Source: Streptomyces sp. NWU339
GTDB lineage: Bacteria; Actinomycetota; Actinomycetes; Streptomycetales; Streptomycetaceae
Direction: 5' to 3'
DNA: 48,895 nucleotides
Assembly (NCBI RefSeq): GCF_003143855.1
Contig: NZ_QFRK01000005.1
Coordinates: forward strand, 1-48,895
The notes under the pieces were generated by a model. That model saw only the letters and a list, made by a program, of their open reading frames with translations. It had not been told where the DNA came from and did no database searches. Shown one piece after another: positions 1 to 8,063 of this stretch (its first letter is position 1; each line of letters opens with the position of its first letter). The translations under genes and the position numbers were made by a program.

Positions 1-73
1 CCGGGGCCTCGGCGAGCGCGGACGCGAGCCGTGGGTCGAGTGCGGCACCGGATCGGGACGGGAAAGAGGTCAT
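1..73 (-). CDS. Possible 5' end of a gene running off the left edge
   Basis: An open minus-strand frame starts at an ATG at 73 and reaches the window edge without a stop (MTSFPSRSGAALDPRLASAL...). The composition fits a Streptomyces N-terminus. There is no clear ribosome binding site and only about 24 residues are visible, so no function can be given. It would be transcribed in the same direction as the hydrolase gene ending at 197, separated from it by a terminator hairpin. Confidence 0.3.
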   Translation of the reverse strand, partial: MTSFPSRSGAALDPRLASALAEAP

Positions 74-144
74 GGCAGAGGTCTGCCTGGGGATCAAGGG
101 CCCGTCGGCACGTCCGATACTGCGTGGCTGCCGCGGGTTCCGCG

Positions 145-179
145 CCTCCTGGCTCCGTCGACCGGGTGGAGCCAGGAGG
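145..179 (-). terminator. Rho-independent-type hairpin after the GH gene
   Basis: Perfect 12-bp inverted repeat (arms 145-156 and 168-179, core CTCCTGGCTCC) with an 11-nt loop, 17 bp downstream of the stop of the minus-strand hydrolase gene. There is no long U-tract, which is normal for Streptomyces terminators. Confidence 0.65.
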
Positions 180-196
180 TCGGACCGGATACGACG

Positions 197-1804
197 TCAG
201 TGTTTGCGCAGCCGTGCGGTGACGGGGGCGCTTTCGCGGTTGGCACGGTCCACCGAGGTGACCGCGTACGCCGAGCCCTCCGGTGCCGCCGGCCCCGCCC
301 ACTCGGTGCTGCGGGCGCCCGGGAGCACCGCCACGAGCTCGTCGCCGCCGGCGGCGCCGCGCAGCCGGACCGCGTACAGCGCGGGGACGTGGTTGCCGCG
401 GGAGCGCACCTCGATCCGGATCCCGCCGCCGGCCGTCCGGGTCGCCGACGCGAGCGGGGGCAGCGGCGCGGGACCGCCGGCGAGCCTCGGCAGGACGGGA
501 GGCAGTGCGGGCCGCTGCCAGTGGTCGCCGGCCATCCTGCTGATCGCGCCGATCGGATCGGCGGTCACGTCCGTGGCGCTGAACAGGATCTCGCCGTTGA
601 TCCCCGGCAGCCCCTTGTCCATCGTCAGGTGCCGGGAGAGCTCGGCCGGGTCCTGCCAGGCGGCCGGTTGGGCGGGGTCGCCCACCTTGTACACGGCCTG
701 GCCGATCCACAGCTGCACGTCGGTGTCGCGCACAGCGTCCGCCCACCACGGAGCGAGGACGGCGTAGTCGGCCACGGGGAGACCGATGTTCCAGTAGAGC
801 TGCGGGGCGATGTAGTCCAGCCAGCCGTTGCGCACCCAGCCCAGGGTGTCGGCGTTCAGCGCGTCGTAGGACTGGGTGCCGCCGGTGGCCGAGCCCCGCG
901 GGTCGCTGGAGGCGTTGCGCCAGATGCCGAAGGGGCTGACGCCGAAAGCCGCCTCGGGCCGCACCACGCGCACCCGGTCGTGCATCTCCCGCACCAACAG
1001 GTCCACGTTGTGCCGGCGCCAGGCGGCCCGGTCGGTGAAGCCCGCGCCGTACGCGGCGAAGGCGTCGTCGTCGGGGAAGTCCTGGCCGCCCACCGGGTAG
1101 GGGTAGAAGTAGTCGTCGAAGTGGACGCCGTCGATCTCGTAGCGCTCCACCGCGTCCATGACGGCGTCCTCGACGAAGGCGCGGGCGGCCGGGATGCCGG
1201 GGTTGTAGTACAGCCGACCGCCGTAGGAGACGATCCATTCCGGGTGCAGCCGCGCCGGGTGGCCGGGCACGAGCTTGGTGACGTCGGCCTGCTGCGAGAC
1301 GCGGTACGGGTTGAACCAGGCGTGCAGGGCCAGCCCGCGAGCGTGCGCGGCGTCGACCATGAAGCCCAGTGGGTCGTAACCGGGATCCTGCCCCTGAGTT
1401 CCGGTCAGGTACTGCGACCACGGCTCGAACCGTGAGGGCCAGAACGCGTCGGCCGTCGGGCGGACCTGAGCGAACACCGCGTTGAGCCCGATCGATCTGG
1501 CGTGGTCGAGCAGCGCGACGAACTCCGTCTGCTGTGCGGCGGGGCTCAGGCCGGGCCGCGAGGGCCAGTCGATGTTGGCGACGGTGGCGATCCACTCCCC
1601 GCGCAGTTCACGGTCTCCGGCCCCGGTCACCGTGCCGTTCTTGACGGCCGGCAGCAGGGCCGGTTCCGTCTCGGAGGGGACGGCCGCACCAGCGGGGGTG
1701 GGGAGACCGGCCACGGTGAGACCGGCCATCAGTCCGGCGGTGCGCAGCAGTCCACGGCGGGTGGGGCGGCGTGCGGCAGAGCCGGGGTCGGGGGTGTCGG
1801 TCAC
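197..1804 (-). CDS. TAT-exported family 10-like glycosyl hydrolase (GHL10/YngK type)
   Basis: A secreted carbohydrate-active protein of the GHL10 (DUF187) type. I place the start at GTG 1804, because AGGA lies 6 bp upstream; a longer frame to 1843 has no such site. The product is about 535 aa. The N-terminus carries a twin-arginine signal (RRGLLRTAGLMAGL) ending near PAGAA, so the protein is folded before export. The barrel opens with RGEWIATVANIDWPSRPG and contains the family hallmark DGVHFDDYFYPYP and the PYRVS/ HPEW motifs. A roughly 100-aa beta-rich tail after LPRLAGGPAPLPPL resembles a fibronectin-III-like module. The substrate is not known; bacterial homologues are often linked to cell-wall or exopolysaccharide glycans. 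It is monocistronic, with its own promoter and terminator. Confidence 0.85.
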   Translation of the reverse strand: MTDTPDPGSAARRPTRRGLLRTAGLMAGLTVAGLPTPAGAAVPSETEPALLPAVKNGTVTGAGDRELRGEWIATVANIDWPSRPGLSPAAQQTEFVALLDHARSIGLNAVFAQVRPTADAFWPSRFEPWSQYLTGTQGQDPGYDPLGFMVDAAHARGLALHAWFNPYRVSQQADVTKLVPGHPARLHPEWIVSYGGRLYYNPGIPAARAFVEDAVMDAVERYEIDGVHFDDYFYPYPVGGQDFPDDDAFAAYGAGFTDRAAWRRHNVDLLVREMHDRVRVVRPEAAFGVSPFGIWRNASSDPRGSATGGTQSYDALNADTLGWVRNGWLDYIAPQLYWNIGLPVADYAVLAPWWADAVRDTDVQLWIGQAVYKVGDPAQPAAWQDPAELSRHLTMDKGLPGINGEILFSATDVTADPIGAISRMAGDHWQRPALPPVLPRLAGGPAPLPPLASATRTAGGGIRIEVRSRGNHVPALYAVRLRGAAGGDELVAVLPGARSTEWAGPAAPEGSAYAVTSVDRANRESAPVTARLRKH

Positions 1805-1855
1805 AACGACTCCTGAGGAGAGGCGGAAGGCAGACCGGCTCACCCTGCCCAGCTC

Positions 1856-1883
1856 ATCATGCTCAGGTCAACCGCCGAGTCAA
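1856..1883 (-). promoter_or_regulatory. Candidate sigma70-type promoter of the GH gene
   Basis: Read on the minus strand, TTGACT (1878-1883) is followed after 16 bp by CATGAT (1856-1861), about 50 bp before the GTG start. It matches the HrdB-type consensus by eye only. Confidence 0.35.
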
Positions 1884-1981
1884 ATGGTCACCAAACGGTC
1901 GGAGTTCGAGTAACCGACATGAGGCGCTCGATGTGCGCGGCGACAGCCGTGCACACGTGCTGCGGACCGAGTCGAACAGGC

Positions 1982-2692
1982 TCAGGCTGACGGTCCGTCC
2001 CGGTCGGCCAGGCAGCAGTCGCCGCACTTCGAGCCGTTCGGCGCACGGTAGTAGAGGCAGCAACTGCGGCGGCGGAACGTGAGATCCGGGCCAGTGATCA
2101 CTCCGGTGCCCGCGAGTCGTCCGGTGCCCAGCAGCCGGGTGGTGAGGTCCGTGAGCGGCTCCCGCAGCTCGGGGCGGGCCGACAGCAGGACATGGGCCGA
2201 CCCGACGAGTGCGGAGGCGGCGTTCCCGTCCAGCAGGCGCGGAGCGATCTTGACGCGCAGTCCGGCCTCGAGCGCGCGCAGATGCCGCATCACCTGCTCG
2301 TTCAGGGCGAGAGCGGGGTCGGGGAGCCGTTCGGCGCACCAGCCGGCGGGGCGGGGCAGGCGGAGGGCCGGTCCGTCGTCGGCACGCTGCAGCTCCGTCA
2401 GGTCCGGGACGATCCCGTGCAGCAGCACGCACGCCAGGGCGGGGGACCAGAGACGGGCCGCGTGTCCGAGGTGGGCGATGGACACGCCGATCCGCGGTTC
2501 GCCGGTGCGGTACCGCCGCGCGACGGCTGCGGAAAGGTCGGTGAAGCCGCACGCGGAGGCCCGGTCCAGCGGGTGCCAGCCCTCGTCCGGGCCGCCGACG
2601 GGCAGGACGAAGAAGCCGCCGAGGGCCGCCACGTCGTGCAGGGCCGCGGTGACGGCCTCGGCGGATGCCTGAGCCTGAGCTTGTTCGGTCAT
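1982..2692 (-). CDS. FhuF-like ferric-siderophore reductase, [2Fe-2S]
   Basis: 236-aa protein starting at ATG 2692 (MTEQAQAQAS); AAGGA lies about 10 bp upstream. Its last 25 residues hold the FhuF signature C-C-x10-C-x2-C (CCLYYRAPNGSKCGDCC), which ligates a 2Fe-2S cluster in Escherichia coli FhuF. FhuF-type proteins release iron from imported ferric siderophores by reduction in the cytoplasm. The rest of the protein is Ala/Leu-rich without other motifs, as usual for this family. It is the last gene of the iron operon, so import, electron transfer and iron release are grouped. The gap of about 117 bp to the ferredoxin gene upstream could hold an internal promoter, but none is obvious. Confidence 0.8.
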   Translation of the reverse strand: MTEQAQAQASAEAVTAALHDVAALGGFFVLPVGGPDEGWHPLDRASACGFTDLSAAVARRYRTGEPRIGVSIAHLGHAARLWSPALACVLLHGIVPDLTELQRADDGPALRLPRPAGWCAERLPDPALALNEQVMRHLRALEAGLRVKIAPRLLDGNAASALVGSAHVLLSARPELREPLTDLTTRLLGTGRLAGTGVITGPDLTFRRRSCCLYYRAPNGSKCGDCCLADRDGPSA

Positions 2693-2809
2693 ACCGTGGC
2701 GTTTCCTTTCCGACGGGCGCCGCGACGTGGGTTCGAGGGGGGCGTGGTGACCCACTCGTGCGGCAGCGGCCCCGGCCGCCGCGCGGAGGGCGGTCCGGTG
2801 AGCGCGGTC

Positions 2810-3229
2810 TCAGGGGGCCGTGCCCCGCCGCGGCGGTCTGATGGTGTAGAGGTCGAGGATGTCCGGGAGGGGTGCGACGCCGGGGCCGCCGGCGTGCGCC
2901 CAGGCCACGATGTCCTCGATGGCGTCGGGGTCGTTGACCAGCCCCAGCCAGACGGGCCGGCCCCCGGCCGACCGGCCCGCCGCGGAAGGCTGGACGACGA
3001 TGACGTTGGCCTGTTCGCACAGGTCCAGACAGGCGGACACCCGTGTCGGAACCGTCGCGCGCAGGCGCGCCGTCTGCGCCGCGTGGTCGACGCCGGGCAC
3101 CTTGGAGCTGCCGCAGCAGCAGTCCCGGCACACGACGACCCGGCAGGGCGCGGGGGTGTTCGGCGGAGCAGGCGGCAAGGCCTTGGCCTGACCGGACGTC
3201 GCTTCGGCCGGGTTCGTGTCGGCGGACAT
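2810..3229 (-). CDS. Thioredoxin-like (2Fe-2S) ferredoxin
   Basis: 139-aa protein with a Cys-rich N-terminal segment (CRVVVCRDCCCGSSK, residues about 29-43) and a second pair (SACLDLCEQANV, about 66-77), the layout of thioredoxin-fold [2Fe-2S] ferredoxins. The four ligands cannot be fixed by eye because the first segment has five cysteines. A DILDLYTI motif lies near the C-terminus. It starts 6 bp after the stop of the siderophore-binding lipoprotein gene and so is co-transcribed with it. The likely job is to feed electrons to the FhuF-like reductase encoded next; this is inferred from context. Confidence 0.7.
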   Translation of the reverse strand: MSADTNPAEATSGQAKALPPAPPNTPAPCRVVVCRDCCCGSSKVPGVDHAAQTARLRATVPTRVSACLDLCEQANVIVVQPSAAGRSAGGRPVWLGLVNDPDAIEDIVAWAHAGGPGVAPLPDILDLYTIRPPRRGTAP

Positions 3230-3235
3230 GCGGCC

Positions 3236-4282
3236 TCACTCCTCTCCCCGGGGAGAGCCGCCCCGGTCGAAGTTCCTCAGGTCTGCGGCGAGCGAGCTGA
3301 CGGCCGCGGGATTGCGCGGGCTCTCCACCAGGTCCACGTAGTCGAGGACGACGATCCGGTCGTTCTTGACGGCCGAGACGTGTGCGAGCGGTGGATAGGA
3401 CTTCAGGAACTTCCGCTTCTGGTCGGCGCTGGTGTCTCCGTAGTCGTTGATCACGATCACCTCCGGGTCGCGTTCGACGACGGTCTCCCAGCCGACCGTC
3501 GTCCAGCTGTCCTTGAGGTCCTTCATGACGTGATCACCGCCCGCCTTGGTGATGATGTCGTGCGGACCTGCGTACGCGCCCGAGGTCAGCGGCTTGTCCC
3601 GCCCGTCGTCGTAGAGGAAGACCCTCGGACGGTCCGCCCCCTTCGGCGCCTTCGCCTGCGCTTCGGCCACCTGCTTCCGGAACGTCGCGATGAGGGCCCC
3701 GGCACGGCCCTCGACGTCGAAGATCCTTCCCAGGTTCCGCAGATCGGTGTAGAGGGCGTCGAGCGGCGACATCACGCCCCGTGCCTTCCCGTTGCCGTTA
3801 CGGCACGACTCACTCAGCAGGTACGAGTCGACGCCCACCTCGTCCAGCTCGGCGGGGGTGAAGCCGGTTCCCTCGCTGAAGCCGTAGTTCCAGCCCGCGA
3901 AGACCAGATCGGCACGGGCGTCGAGGACCAGCTCCTTGTTGATCCTCTCCTTCGAGAGCCACGTGGTCTTCCGGTAGGCGTCCTTCCAGGGAACGGACGT
4001 GAGGTCGCCCTTGTCGTCGGGCATCACATAGCCCGCCATATGACTCTCGAGTCCGAGCGCGAACATGATCTCGGTGATGCCGACGTCGTTGGTGACCACG
4101 CGCTGGGGGGCTTTGTCGTAGGTCTTCTTCTGGCCGCAGTTCTCCACGGTCACCGGATAGTGGCCGTCACGGGCCACGGAACCGTCCTTCTCCCCTTTCT
4201 GAGAGGTGACCTGCGCACCGCAGCCGGTGAGGAGCAGGGCCGTGGCGAGTGCGAGTGCGGCGGGGCGTGCCGGGTGCGGCAT
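3236..4282 (-). CDS. Iron-siderophore ABC transporter substrate-binding lipoprotein
   Basis: 348-aa lipoprotein: signal MPHPARPAALALATALLLTG followed by a lipobox Cys (LLTGC), anchoring it to the outer face of the membrane. The fold is class III periplasmic binding protein (FecB/FepB type): PQRVVTNDVGITEIMFALG opens lobe 1, and ADLVFAGWNYG and DPEVIVINDYGD are typical strands. It captures a ferric siderophore and delivers it to the FecCD permease encoded at 5083-6192. It lies 15 bp downstream of the ATPase gene and 6 bp upstream of the ferredoxin gene. The siderophore cannot be told from the sequence; the broad family includes hydroxamate and catecholate receptors. Confidence 0.88.
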   Translation of the reverse strand: MPHPARPAALALATALLLTGCGAQVTSQKGEKDGSVARDGHYPVTVENCGQKKTYDKAPQRVVTNDVGITEIMFALGLESHMAGYVMPDDKGDLTSVPWKDAYRKTTWLSKERINKELVLDARADLVFAGWNYGFSEGTGFTPAELDEVGVDSYLLSESCRNGNGKARGVMSPLDALYTDLRNLGRIFDVEGRAGALIATFRKQVAEAQAKAPKGADRPRVFLYDDGRDKPLTSGAYAGPHDIITKAGGDHVMKDLKDSWTTVGWETVVERDPEVIVINDYGDTSADQKRKFLKSYPPLAHVSAVKNDRIVVLDYVDLVESPRNPAAVSSLAADLRNFDRGGSPRGEE

Positions 4283-4297
4283 GGTGGCGGTGACTCC

Positions 4298-5083
4298 TCA
4301 GGTAGCGGGCTGGGCGGGCAGGAGACGGTCGAAGAGCAGCTGTACGGCGCCGGTCTCCGGGTGCGGGACGCGATGCGCCCGCACGCCGAAGACCTCGGCC
4401 AGCAGCTCGGGTGTGAGCACGTCGTGCGGAGCGCCGGAGGCGACGATCCGGCCGCCGTCGATGACATGGAGCAGGTCGCAGTGGAGCGCGGCGAGGTTGA
4501 GATCGTGCAGCGCGGTGAGCACCGTCAGCCCGCTGCCACGCACCAGAGCGAGCACTTCCAACTGCTGAGCGATGTCCAGGTGGTTGGTGGGCTCGTCGAG
4601 CACCAGCACCCGGGGTCGCTGGGCGAGCGCCCGGGCGATCAGGACCCGCTGCCTCTCGCCGCCGGAGAGGGTGAGGAAGCCACGGTCCGCGAGGTGACCG
4701 GCGCCGACCCCCACCAGCGCGGCCTCGCACGCCCCGCGGTCCTCATCGGTGGTCCGGGCCGCCGGCCGTTGGTGCGGCAACCGCCCCATCGCCACGACCT
4801 CGGCGACCGTGAAATCGAATTCGGTGACCGACTCCTGGGGCAGTGCGGCCACCCGACGGGCACTTTCACGCGCACTCATGGCGTACAGGTCCTCACCGCC
4901 GAGCCGGACCGTGCCGGCCGAGGGACGCAGCGCCCGGTAGACACAGCGCAGCAGGGTCGATTTCCCGCTGCCGTTGGGCCCGACCAGACCGACGAGCTGC
5001 CCCTCGGCCGCGCCCAGCGTGACCTCTTCCACCAGCCGGGCGCCGTCGGCCTCGACGGTCAGTGCGTCGACGTCGACCCGCAT
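4298..5083 (-). CDS. Iron-siderophore ABC transporter ATP-binding protein
   Basis: 261 aa. A longer frame extends upstream to 5551, but translation must begin at ATG 5083 (MRVDVDALTVEADG), because the permease stop overlaps it by one base (TGATG), a translational coupling arrangement. All ABC motifs are present: Walker A GPNGSGKST, Q-loop ALPQESV, signature LSGGERQRVLIARAL, Walker B VLVLDEPTNHLD, and the H-loop Ala-Leu-His (TALHDLN). The length and HD-type sequence match FecE/FepC ATPases. It powers uptake through the permease. Confidence 0.92.
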   Translation of the reverse strand: MRVDVDALTVEADGARLVEEVTLGAAEGQLVGLVGPNGSGKSTLLRCVYRALRPSAGTVRLGGEDLYAMSARESARRVAALPQESVTEFDFTVAEVVAMGRLPHQRPAARTTDEDRGACEAALVGVGAGHLADRGFLTLSGGERQRVLIARALAQRPRVLVLDEPTNHLDIAQQLEVLALVRGSGLTVLTALHDLNLAALHCDLLHVIDGGRIVASGAPHDVLTPELLAEVFGVRAHRVPHPETGAVQLLFDRLLPAQPAT

Positions 5084-6192
5084 CACACGCCTCCGAAGGT
5101 GTAGGAACGGCGGCGCATCAGCAGGACGAAAAACGGCACGCCGATGGCCGCGGTCACGACGCCCACCGGCAGTTCGACCGGCGCGAGCACCACGCGGGAC
5201 AGGATGTCCACCCAGACCAGCAGGACGGCTCCGGCGAGCGGTGCGACGGCCAGCAGCCGCCGGTGGTCGGCGCCGACGAGCATCCGTACGGCGTGCGGAA
5301 CCATCAGTCCGACGAAGCCGATCGCCCCGCTCACCGCCACCACCGCCCCCGTGACGGCCGCGGAGACCAGGAACAGCTCCTTGCGCAGCCTCCCCGGGTC
5401 CACTCCCAGCGCGGCGGCCGTCTCGTCGCCCATGGCCAGGGCGTTCAGCCGACGCGCCGACCACGCGAGGTGGCCGAGGCCGCCGAGCACCGCCCCCGCG
5501 GCGATCGGAACGGAGGCCCAGTTGGCGCCGCCGAGGCTGCCGAGCAGCCACATCATCGCGGAACGAGCCGCCTCACCGCGCTCGGCCGCGAACACCATGA
5601 ACGTGGTGACGGCCGAGAAGCCGTAGAACATCGCGGTGCCCGTCAGGACGAGCCGCAGCGGGCTCAGGCCGCGAGGGGTACGGGCGATCGCGTAGACCAG
5701 CACCATGGCCAGGAGCGCGGAGAGGAACGCCGCCGTGGACAGGGCCCAGACGCCGAGCGCGCCGAAGGCTCCGAAGATGAGCACGGCGTTGGCGCCCACG
5801 GCCGCGCCCGAGGAGATGCCCAGCACGTACGGGTCGGCGAGAGCGTTGCGGACCATGGCCTGCACCGCGACGCCGATGGCCGACAGCCCGGCCCCGACGA
5901 TCGCGGCCAGCACGGCCCGGGGAAAGCGCAGCTCCCAGACGATGGTGTACGCCGGCACCTGGCCGGGGGTTATGGACCCGCCCGTCAGCCCGGTCCACAG
6001 ATGGTGCAGCACCTCGCCCCAGGAGATCCCTGACGCCCCGATCCCCACCCCGCAGACGAGGGACACGGGCAGAGCGGCGCCCAGGCCGATCAGGAGAAGG
6101 GGCAGTGAAACGCGCCGGGGGGACGCGACGCCGGCTCCGGTACGGGGCGTGTGCGCGGGCGTGGCAGGTTCGGTTTCGAGGGTGGTGGCCAC
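5083..6192 (-). CDS. FecCD-family iron-siderophore permease
   Basis: 369-aa integral membrane protein and first gene of the iron operon. After a hydrophilic N-terminus of about 28 residues there are about ten hydrophobic segments. Family motifs include ELRFPRAVLAAIVGAGL, YVLGISSGAAVGA, GDETAAALGVDPGR (the ATPase-coupling helix) and GLMVPHAVRMLVGADHRRLL. BtuC/FecD proteins work as dimers, so this single permease gene implies a homodimer. The C-terminal stop overlaps the ATPase start codon. The start at ATG 6192 gives the expected length. Confidence 0.92.
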   Translation of the reverse strand: MATTLETEPATPAHTPRTGAGVASPRRVSLPLLLIGLGAALPVSLVCGVGIGASGISWGEVLHHLWTGLTGGSITPGQVPAYTIVWELRFPRAVLAAIVGAGLSAIGVAVQAMVRNALADPYVLGISSGAAVGANAVLIFGAFGALGVWALSTAAFLSALLAMVLVYAIARTPRGLSPLRLVLTGTAMFYGFSAVTTFMVFAAERGEAARSAMMWLLGSLGGANWASVPIAAGAVLGGLGHLAWSARRLNALAMGDETAAALGVDPGRLRKELFLVSAAVTGAVVAVSGAIGFVGLMVPHAVRMLVGADHRRLLAVAPLAGAVLLVWVDILSRVVLAPVELPVGVVTAAIGVPFFVLLMRRRSYTFGGV

Positions 6193-6405
6193 GGACGGGT
6201 CGCTTTCGCCTCAGGCCGTGCCCCTGCGCAACAGAAGGAGCGGCCCCGGGCGCGGGGCGCCCTGCGCAGCACCTCTTCGCAGTCCACGGCGATTGACAGG
6301 AGCCTTCGCACCGCGGGTGATCGGGCTTGCGGGGCCTCGGACGGGCTCCGCCTACCGTTGCGGGTCAGCGCCGGAATTCGACCGGACTTCCCCCGCGGGG
6401 CATGT

Positions 6406-6424
6406 GCAGCTTAGCCTGCCCGAC
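6406..6424 (-). promoter_or_regulatory. Candidate DmdR/IdeR iron box upstream of the siderophore operon
   Basis: On the minus strand the 19-mer here keeps the core AGGCTAA and agrees at about 12 of 19 positions with the actinobacterial iron box TTAGGTTAGGCTAACCTAA (hand alignment). It lies 213 bp before the permease start, in the 288-bp gap 6193-6480. Control by an iron-responsive DtxR-family repressor is therefore plausible but unproven; the flanking half-site is weak. Nothing else was recognised in this gap except the hairpin at 6431-6450. Confidence 0.4.
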
Positions 6425-6430
6425 AGGACG

Positions 6431-6450
6431 CTCCGCCGGTGGTGGCGGAG
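6431..6450 (-). terminator. Hairpin after the VOC gene
   Basis: CTCCGCC/GGCGGAG arms with a 6-nt loop, 30 bp downstream of the VOC stop and just before the putative iron box. A short GC stem without a U-tract. Confidence 0.4.
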
Positions 6451-6480
6451 ATCACCTTCCGCCGGGGTGACCTGGCACTC

Positions 6481-6861
6481 TCACCGGACTTCTGCATCTG
6501 TCCTGGTGAACGGCCTGGCGGTGGGGAGTGCGGCTACAGGATCCCCGGCAGGGTCGAGCTGGTTCCGCGGTGCCAGGGTGCGCAGGACGTCGAACTCGTC
6601 GCCCTCGGGGTCGGCCATGACCACCCGGCTCCGGTCCGAGCCCTGGCCCACGTCCACCTTGACGGCGCCGAGGCCGAGCAGCCTGGTCACCTCGTCCTCG
6701 GTGCTGCCGTCGATCGGGCTGACGTCGAGGTGAAGCCGGTTCTTCACGGTCTTGCCCTCGCTCCGGTCGATCACCTCGAAGTCCAGGACCTCGCACCAGA
6801 AGGCCGCGAGCCTCTCCGGATCGTGGCAGTCAACGGCCGGCTCGGTGAACCTGCTTGTCAT
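6481..6861 (-). CDS. VOC-superfamily protein (glyoxalase/bleomycin-resistance fold)
   Basis: 126 aa from ATG 6861 (MTSRFTEPAVDCHDPERLAA), with GGGAGA 4-5 bp upstream; a longer in-frame extension to 6942 is unlikely to be translated. The features are those of single-domain VOC proteins: PAVDCHDPERLAAFWCEVL for the first beta-alpha-beta unit, NRLHLDVSP in the middle and VVMADPEGDEFDVL near the end. Such proteins are usually metal-dependent and dimeric; here the likely metal ligands are His in LHLD and Glu in DEFDVL. Function is unassigned. It is convergent to nothing obvious and divergent from the nucleotidyltransferase gene. Confidence 0.8.
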   Translation of the reverse strand: MTSRFTEPAVDCHDPERLAAFWCEVLDFEVIDRSEGKTVKNRLHLDVSPIDGSTEDEVTRLLGLGAVKVDVGQGSDRSRVVMADPEGDEFDVLRTLAPRNQLDPAGDPVAALPTARPFTRTDAEVR

Positions 6862-7149
6862 GACTCTCCCAGTCGGTGCCGTCGTCTGTTCACGACCGCT
6901 CAGGCCGGCCAAGAGGTGAGCGAGACGTCTGGTCGCAGCCACTCGTTGAGGGCTGCTGCCAACCGGGAAGCAGCAGCCTGACGACTCCCCGAACGCTCTG
7001 TCCCACGGCCCGGCCAGGCGATAGAGTCCGGATGTGCGTTGATCTTCCGGGCGGCGGCCATGTGCAGCCGCAGACGGTGCCGGGCGCCTCCCGTACCAGG
7101 GGCCGCCCCAGCAGGCATACCCGTCATCACCTCACCGGAGATCCACCCC

Positions 7150-7944
7150 ATGACTGTTCAGCAGCCTCTCGCCTACGACGCGTTCGCCGAACTCGCCGCC
7201 GCTGATTCAGCAGTCGTCGGCCTCGTCCTCAAAGGTTCCCGAGCCCACGACGGCATGATCACAGCACACTCCGACCACGACCTTTACGTGGTCATCGCCG
7301 ATGACGCCACGACCGATCTCACCCGGTTCACGGGCCACCGCACCGCCCGGCTCGACCTCGTCATCGTCTCCCTCACCGAGTTCCGTGCAGCCGGGATGCC
7401 CGGTTCTGAACGCTACGGCCTCGCCCGTGCCCAGGTCCTGCTCGACCGGCTCGACGGAGGCATCGCCCGAATCCTCGCCGACAAGGCTCGTCTGCGCGCC
7501 GACGAGGCGTTCCAGGACTCCAGCGGCTGGCTCGACGCCTATGCCAACTCTCTCTACCGCTCCGTCAAGAACCACCGGGACGGCCAGGCTCTCGCCGCTC
7601 GCCTCGATGCCGCCGACAGCATTCGGTTTCTGCTGGAACTGCTCTTCGCTCTCGACCGTCGTCCCCGCCCCTACAACAAGTACCTGGAGTGGGAGCTCGC
7701 CCGACACCCACTGCCGGGCTGGGACAGTGACGTGCTGCTCCGTGCCGTGGACCGCGTCTCGGCGACAGGCGACGTACCCCTGCAGCGGCACCTGTTCACC
7801 TTGGTCGAGGCGGCGGCCCGAGAGGCCGGACACGGCGAGGTGCTGGACGCGTGGGGCGAGGACCTTGACCTCATGCGACCGCGACAAAGGAATGAAGAGA
7901 CTCCCTGCCGAGGTAAGTGTGTTCCACCCGTGGCTCAGGCATAG
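7150..7944 (+). CDS. Nucleotidyltransferase-fold protein (aminoglycoside-adenylyltransferase-like)
   Basis: 264 aa from ATG 7150; GGAG lies 9 bp upstream. The N-terminal 110 residues contain the Pol-beta nucleotidyltransferase signature: GLVLKGSRAHDG (GS motif), the metal-binding DHDLYVV (D-x-D) 11 residues further, and a third acidic strand RLDLVIVSL. The C-terminal half is helical (ADSIRFLLELLFALDRRPRPYNKYLEWEL), a layout seen in kanamycin nucleotidyltransferase-like and DUF4037-like proteins. The substrate is unknown, and a resistance role is possible but not shown. The last 20 residues look unrelated to the family. The gene stands alone, facing the IclR gene tail-to-tail. Confidence 0.7.
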   Translation: MTVQQPLAYDAFAELAAADSAVVGLVLKGSRAHDGMITAHSDHDLYVVIADDATTDLTRFTGHRTARLDLVIVSLTEFRAAGMPGSERYGLARAQVLLDRLDGGIARILADKARLRADEAFQDSSGWLDAYANSLYRSVKNHRDGQALAARLDAADSIRFLLELLFALDRRPRPYNKYLEWELARHPLPGWDSDVLLRAVDRVSATGDVPLQRHLFTLVEAAAREAGHGEVLDAWGEDLDLMRPRQRNEETPCRGKCVPPVAQA

Positions 7945-8063
7945 GCAGTCCGGCAGATAGAGCGTGAGCTGGAGGCGGGCGCGCGGGAACGCAGGGTGGA
8001 ACTCGATCTTGGCTCCGCTGCTCGTCGGCTGGTCGCTGAGGGCGATGGGCGCCCGGGACCGGC

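Noticed and set aside
2192..5104. 970-codon plus-strand open frame
   Set aside because: It is antisense to the iron operon. Its Gly/Arg/Val-rich translation has no motif; it is an artefact of GC-rich third positions.
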